The position numbers and the translations under genes are program-made. A DNA stretch of 64,000 bases from Nitrincola iocasae (GTDB taxonomy: Bacteria > Pseudomonadota > Gammaproteobacteria > Pseudomonadales > Balneatricaceae): the NCBI RefSeq assembly GCF_008727795.1, contig NZ_CP044222.1, forward strand, positions 3,534,001 through 3,598,000, given 5' to 3'. Positions 61,801-64,000 of this stretch are shown here, one piece after another (within the stretch, counting starts at the first letter, position 1; every line of letters starts with the position of its first letter). The notes below the pieces were generated by a model. The model was not told the origin of the DNA, did no database searches, and was given only the letters and a program-made list of their open reading frames with translations.

Positions 61801-63741
61801 TCGCTCCTGCACCAGGCGCACAGTCAGCCCGCTCACCGCCAAGCGTGCTCCAGTCGGATCGGCCACCAGGATCTCGAAACGTGCCTCACTCGACGCATCG
61901 ACGCGCCCATCAGAGAACAGGGGGCGAATTCCAGGCAGGCGTTCACCCGGCCACACCGGCACTATCGCTCGCCGCGTTACTGGCCGACCGCCGGATTCCT
62001 GCACGCTCGCCTGCAGGGTCAGCGACAGCGGTGAGCGTCGTTCGGCCCATTCGCTGGGCACACTCAACTCGCCTACACCAACGTCGTCCAGCCAGCTCTC
62101 ACTCAGTTCAATCACCCGATCCGGCTCTGTCTCAGTGGTGTCGCCGAACTGGAAACCAGGCAAATCAGGCACCGCCTCGCGAAGTGGTTCAACAAACAGC
62201 TGCCCGATCAGGCGGTTGCCCGCCGCAGGCGCGCCGTACAGATAGCGCCCCTCAAGGGTAAAGTGTGCATCGTCGTGTGGCGCAAGAGGTCCAGCGGCAT
62301 CTGGTGAGATCTCGAGCGCAAGACGCTCAGGCAGAAAATCCTCAACCAGAAACTCATACACCGCTGGAGTCTCGCCCCCCAGATCCATCTGCATCCGCCA
62401 CCGTCCGGTTTGGGCACTCTCGGAGAGGGGGTAGCGATACTGATACAGCCCCTCAGCATCGGCCTGCCATACAAAACTACGCACCACCTCGCCATCGGGC
62501 CGCAGGATGCGGGTCGGAATCGGCTGTGGCGGTTGGGCACGGCCATCAGCATCACGCAACAGCGCATTCACTGGCACAGTCTCACCGGGCCGATAGAGGT
62601 CGCGCGGACCAAAGGCGAACAAATTGAGCGCCGCCGCCTGCGGCCCACTGACCTCGAACTCGGCCAGATCCAGGGCAGCATCCTGCAGGCGCAGCAGTGT
62701 GGTCGCGCGCTCGCGCGTGGCGAGCAGCAAGCGGGCATCCTTATGCGTCGGCAGGCGCACATGGCCATCGCTGCCGCTGCGGCCCTCGGCGAGGGTGAGA
62801 CCTTTCGCATCAAGCAGTTCCAACCTGACCTCAGCAAGCGGTAGCCCTTCATCCAGCGACTGCACGAAGGCATCAAGCCCAGTGGCACTGCGGCGCAGGC
62901 TAAGGCCAATATCGCTACGGCTGAACACCGTCACCGGCAGACTGTATGCAAAGGTCCCGCTGGGACGCATCACCGCCACAAACACCCCCGGCTCGGCCAG
63001 CGCGGCAATGTCATCGAGCGGTAACATCAAGCGTTCGCGCGTATTGGCGGGCGGGTTCAGTGCAAACTGTGCGGTATGGACCAGTTGCGCGTTAGTGGGC
63101 ATATCCTCGAGTTGCCACAGATCCATCGCAGACTGGCGGTTCCACTCGGACAGGAAGCCATGCAGGCGTTCCGGCCGGATGCGGAAAAACTCCACATCAA
63201 CCTTGTCGACATTGACAGCGATCACCGGTAAGCCATCCGCCAGCCGCATCGGCAGCAGCGAGCCACGACTGGCGAACCCGAGCGACGGCGGTTGAGCGCG
63301 TGTGGTGAGCTGGTGCGTTTCGTTCTTACCCAGCGGCACACCGGTCACACTGCGGATATCGGCTGAGATCTGCAGGCTGAGTGTGCGCTCCGGCTCAATT
63401 GGCTGGCGGCGTAGCTCCTGGAGGTTATCGGACAGGATCCACCCCCCCTCAAGGCGCTCGCCTTGAGCATCGGCGAGCATCAGCAACGTATCGAAGCGCT
63501 GATCCGGGTCGAGCGGCGCCGAAAACGACACCACCAGGGCACTGGCGCCAGCAACGTCGAGTTCGGACACATCCATCACTGACAGGGCGGCCTGAGCCGT
63601 ACCCTTATCTTCGAGTACAACCCTATCCTTAGCCTTGGATGCCGCCTCTTCTGCTCCCTTGTCTGGTTCGGCCTGGTCGCCACACCCCACCAGTAATACC
63701 GCCACCCACAAGGCACCCGCCAACATCCGCCACCGTTTCAT
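58858..63741 (-). CDS. bacterial alpha-2-macroglobulin lipoprotein (YfhM-like)
   Basis: A 1627-residue periplasmic lipoprotein. The lipobox is LLVGC near residue 20-24. The thioester motif CxEQ is present in YPYGCAEQTTSGLYPSLY near residue 1170, so this is the thioester-bearing type that traps attacking proteases by covalent linkage. MG-type beta domains and a PGETVPVNALLRD segment precede it, and a receptor-binding-like end closes it. It is coupled with PBP1C, thought to repair wall damage after attack. The ATG at 63741 follows GAGG by 7 bases. The composition is strongly GC-rich. Confidence 0.95.
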   Translation of the reverse strand: MKRWRMLAGALWVAVLLVGCGDQAEPDKGAEEAASKAKDRVVLEDKGTAQAALSVMDVSELDVAGASALVVSFSAPLDPDQRFDTLLMLADAQGERLEGGWILSDNLQELRRQPIEPERTLSLQISADIRSVTGVPLGKNETHQLTTRAQPPSLGFASRGSLLPMRLADGLPVIAVNVDKVDVEFFRIRPERLHGFLSEWNRQSAMDLWQLEDMPTNAQLVHTAQFALNPPANTRERLMLPLDDIAALAEPGVFVAVMRPSGTFAYSLPVTVFSRSDIGLSLRRSATGLDAFVQSLDEGLPLAEVRLELLDAKGLTLAEGRSGSDGHVRLPTHKDARLLLATRERATTLLRLQDAALDLAEFEVSGPQAAALNLFAFGPRDLYRPGETVPVNALLRDADGRAQPPQPIPTRILRPDGEVVRSFVWQADAEGLYQYRYPLSESAQTGRWRMQMDLGGETPAVYEFLVEDFLPERLALEISPDAAGPLAPHDDAHFTLEGRYLYGAPAAGNRLIGQLFVEPLREAVPDLPGFQFGDTTETEPDRVIELSESWLDDVGVGELSVPSEWAERRSPLSLTLQASVQESGGRPVTRRAIVPVWPGERLPGIRPLFSDGRVDASSEARFEILVADPTGARLAVSGLTVRLVQERRDYFWQFSSNEGWRSSFNQKDLVLSAQRHDIAAGDQIEVGVPTDWGWYRLEAEDPKTGLVSSVRFHAGYRWQENAEEGNVRPDKVRLTLDKPRYRAGEVASVGVEAPAAGQGYLMVESAEGPLWWQPIDVPAEGAHFELPIPESWARHDLYVSALVVRPGERAAHTVPRRAVGLLHLPLDREDRRLAIELDVPEKMRPGRTLPVRLSLPEQAGETVRVIVSAVDVGILNLTRFETPDPFAAFFGRRGYGIDHLDIYGQLIEVGDTRRAELNFGGDQDSDRGGVAPITSIELVALQSAPVTVAADGSAEVSLEIPDFNGELRIMAQAWSDSAYGMGEAHTIVAAPLVATLAAPRFLAGGDRTEVAIDLTNLTDQPQTLQAQLQVGGLLTASGTWPDSIQLAPGARTTLRMPVEAGAGLGEGTLSLVVAGLALPDETFAPLEQHWQIGVRPAWPAQTVSFVAALQPDTSAWSLLQLAPQYDQLDARRVAVSLSARPPLDLAEHVRELFAYPYGCAEQTTSGLYPSLYARPELLASLGIRGQDAETRRARIEIGIERLLGMQRYNGSFALWNSDGEEEFWLTAYVGDFLLRAVEEGFAVPEAALESLRKRLLVYLQNPAQIEARYTDNAERTRFAVQAYAAYVLTRHGQAPLGSLRQLAQRREHAPSGLALAQLGFALQRMGDGDRADTLLDAALQHQRDPGRRGWIGDYGSPLRDMALTLALFEEHSLQVSVRDQLHLMLSEQLRERPWLSTQERNALFLAGRHGLSRAGETWQAQVTAAATNRVEGDRPRALRFGETELGDDFQLSNPGTSTLYQRTTLTGYPRSALPADEHQIAVSRRMLRLDGSDVTGELDSGELVLVHLTLRARTRVHDALVVDLLPAGLELENQRLDGSARLPSASTEINELLQRRGEQTPRHEAWLGDRYVAAVDLHEGVRTDLLYLARAVTPGVYRVPPPLVESMYRPSLQGRGATPPDLRVLAR

Positions 63742-63789
63742 CACACCACCTCAATCAATTGAACTGTGAGTATAAGAACTATAAACAAT

Positions 63790-64000
63790 CTATATTAGCA
63801 GATCCCCTAGCCCCCATAAGCCGAAGCCAGCAAATAACACCGCCGCTGCAATACGGAACATATTCATATTGATGCGTTTAAGCACCCACTCGCCGGCAAA
63901 AATAACCGGCACATTGGCCAGCAACATGCCCAGCGTCGTGCCCAGAGTGACCAACAGCAGCGATTCAAACTTAACTGCCAGCATCAGTGTAGCCACTTGG
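63790..64000 (-). CDS. TMEM165/GDT1 (UPF0016) family membrane protein, partial
   Basis: Only the C-terminal 69 or so residues are inside the window; the frame continues past the right edge. QVATLMLAVKFESLLLVTLG, then TTLGMLLANVPVIFAGEWVL, matches the second repeat of this family, just after the expected ExGDKT motif (the Q is its neighbour). Members transport manganese or calcium out of the cell. The last stretch RIAAAVLFAGFGLWGLGDLL is the final helix. Confidence 0.85.
   Translation of the reverse strand, partial: QVATLMLAVKFESLLLVTLGTTLGMLLANVPVIFAGEWVLKRINMNMFRIAAAVLFAGFGLWGLGDLLI

Noticed and set aside
56629..63295. Many long open frames antisense or in other frames within pbpC and the alpha-2-macroglobulin gene
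   Set aside because: High GC content with few stop codons explains them; they match no family, while the minus-strand genes match fully.

Overview
The window reads as chromosome of a marine-type gammaproteobacterium, most likely in or near the Oceanospirillales (for example Nitrincola, Marinobacterium or Neptunomonas relatives). The grounds are the conserved block priA-argS-SPOR-hslV-hslU-DUF971-ubiE-ubiJ, maeB and rpmE beside it, ssb near uvrA, and an erbR/nahK/nosP/exaC cluster as in Pseudomonas. The lineage guess is inference. Base composition looks close to even over the core genes, clearly AT-rich in the ABC transporter genes near the left end, and clearly GC-rich in pbpC and the alpha-2-macroglobulin gene at the right end. 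I found no tRNA, rRNA, CRISPR array, prophage or intact insertion sequence.

Layout. 1-2.3 kb: a metallophosphoesterase-like gene (cut by the left edge) overlapped by a sodium:solute symporter. 2.6-8.9 kb: an RpiR-type regulator divergent from a four-gene polyamine-type ABC importer and a DmpA/P1 peptidase. 9.0-15.1 kb: ssb and uvrA, separated by a decayed GGDEF-EAL pseudogene whose lesions include a fourfold 10-bp tandem repeat. 15.1-15.9 kb: a triple 49-bp repeat and one or two very small genes (DUF1127). 15.9-26.5 kb: housekeeping genes maeB, rpmE, priA, argS, a SPOR protein, hslVU with a sigma-32-like promoter, DUF971, ubiE and ubiJ. 26.7-29.8 kb: a double periplasmic binding protein paired with a membrane diguanylate cyclase, then hemJ. 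30.0-35.2 kb: a small winged-helix-like gene, an ErbR-like regulator, NahK-like kinase, NosP-like FIST protein and ExaC aldehyde dehydrogenase. 35.3-39.9 kb: a GGDEF-EAL protein, a FAH-family hydrolase, an MFS transporter and its divergent LysR regulator. 39.9-45.9 kb: a three-gene operon of a UshA-like protein, a diguanylate cyclase and a PhnD-PAS-GGDEF-EAL protein. 46.1-56.5 kb: serA, a lipase-like hydrolase, glcB, metE, a Nudix hydrolase, an EamA exporter with divergent LysR regulator, and a 2OG-Fe(II) oxygenase. 56.5-64 kb: pbpC, a bacterial alpha-2-macroglobulin, and a TMEM165/GDT1 family transporter cut by the right edge.

The most striking theme is periplasmic sensing tied to cyclic di-GMP. 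Four apparently intact GGDEF or GGDEF-EAL proteins and one pseudogene lie in 36 kb, and a probable nitric-oxide sensing pair (NosP-NahK) sits among them. The best candidate for an undescribed system is the operon at 39910-45883. Its first gene is a secreted 5'-nucleotidase homologue in which every expected metal ligand and the catalytic histidine of the phosphatase domain are replaced, while the nucleotide-binding C-terminal domain is kept. I infer that it is a ligand-binding sensor for the two cyclic di-GMP enzymes encoded directly downstream. A second metallophosphoesterase homologue with missing ligands lies at the left edge.
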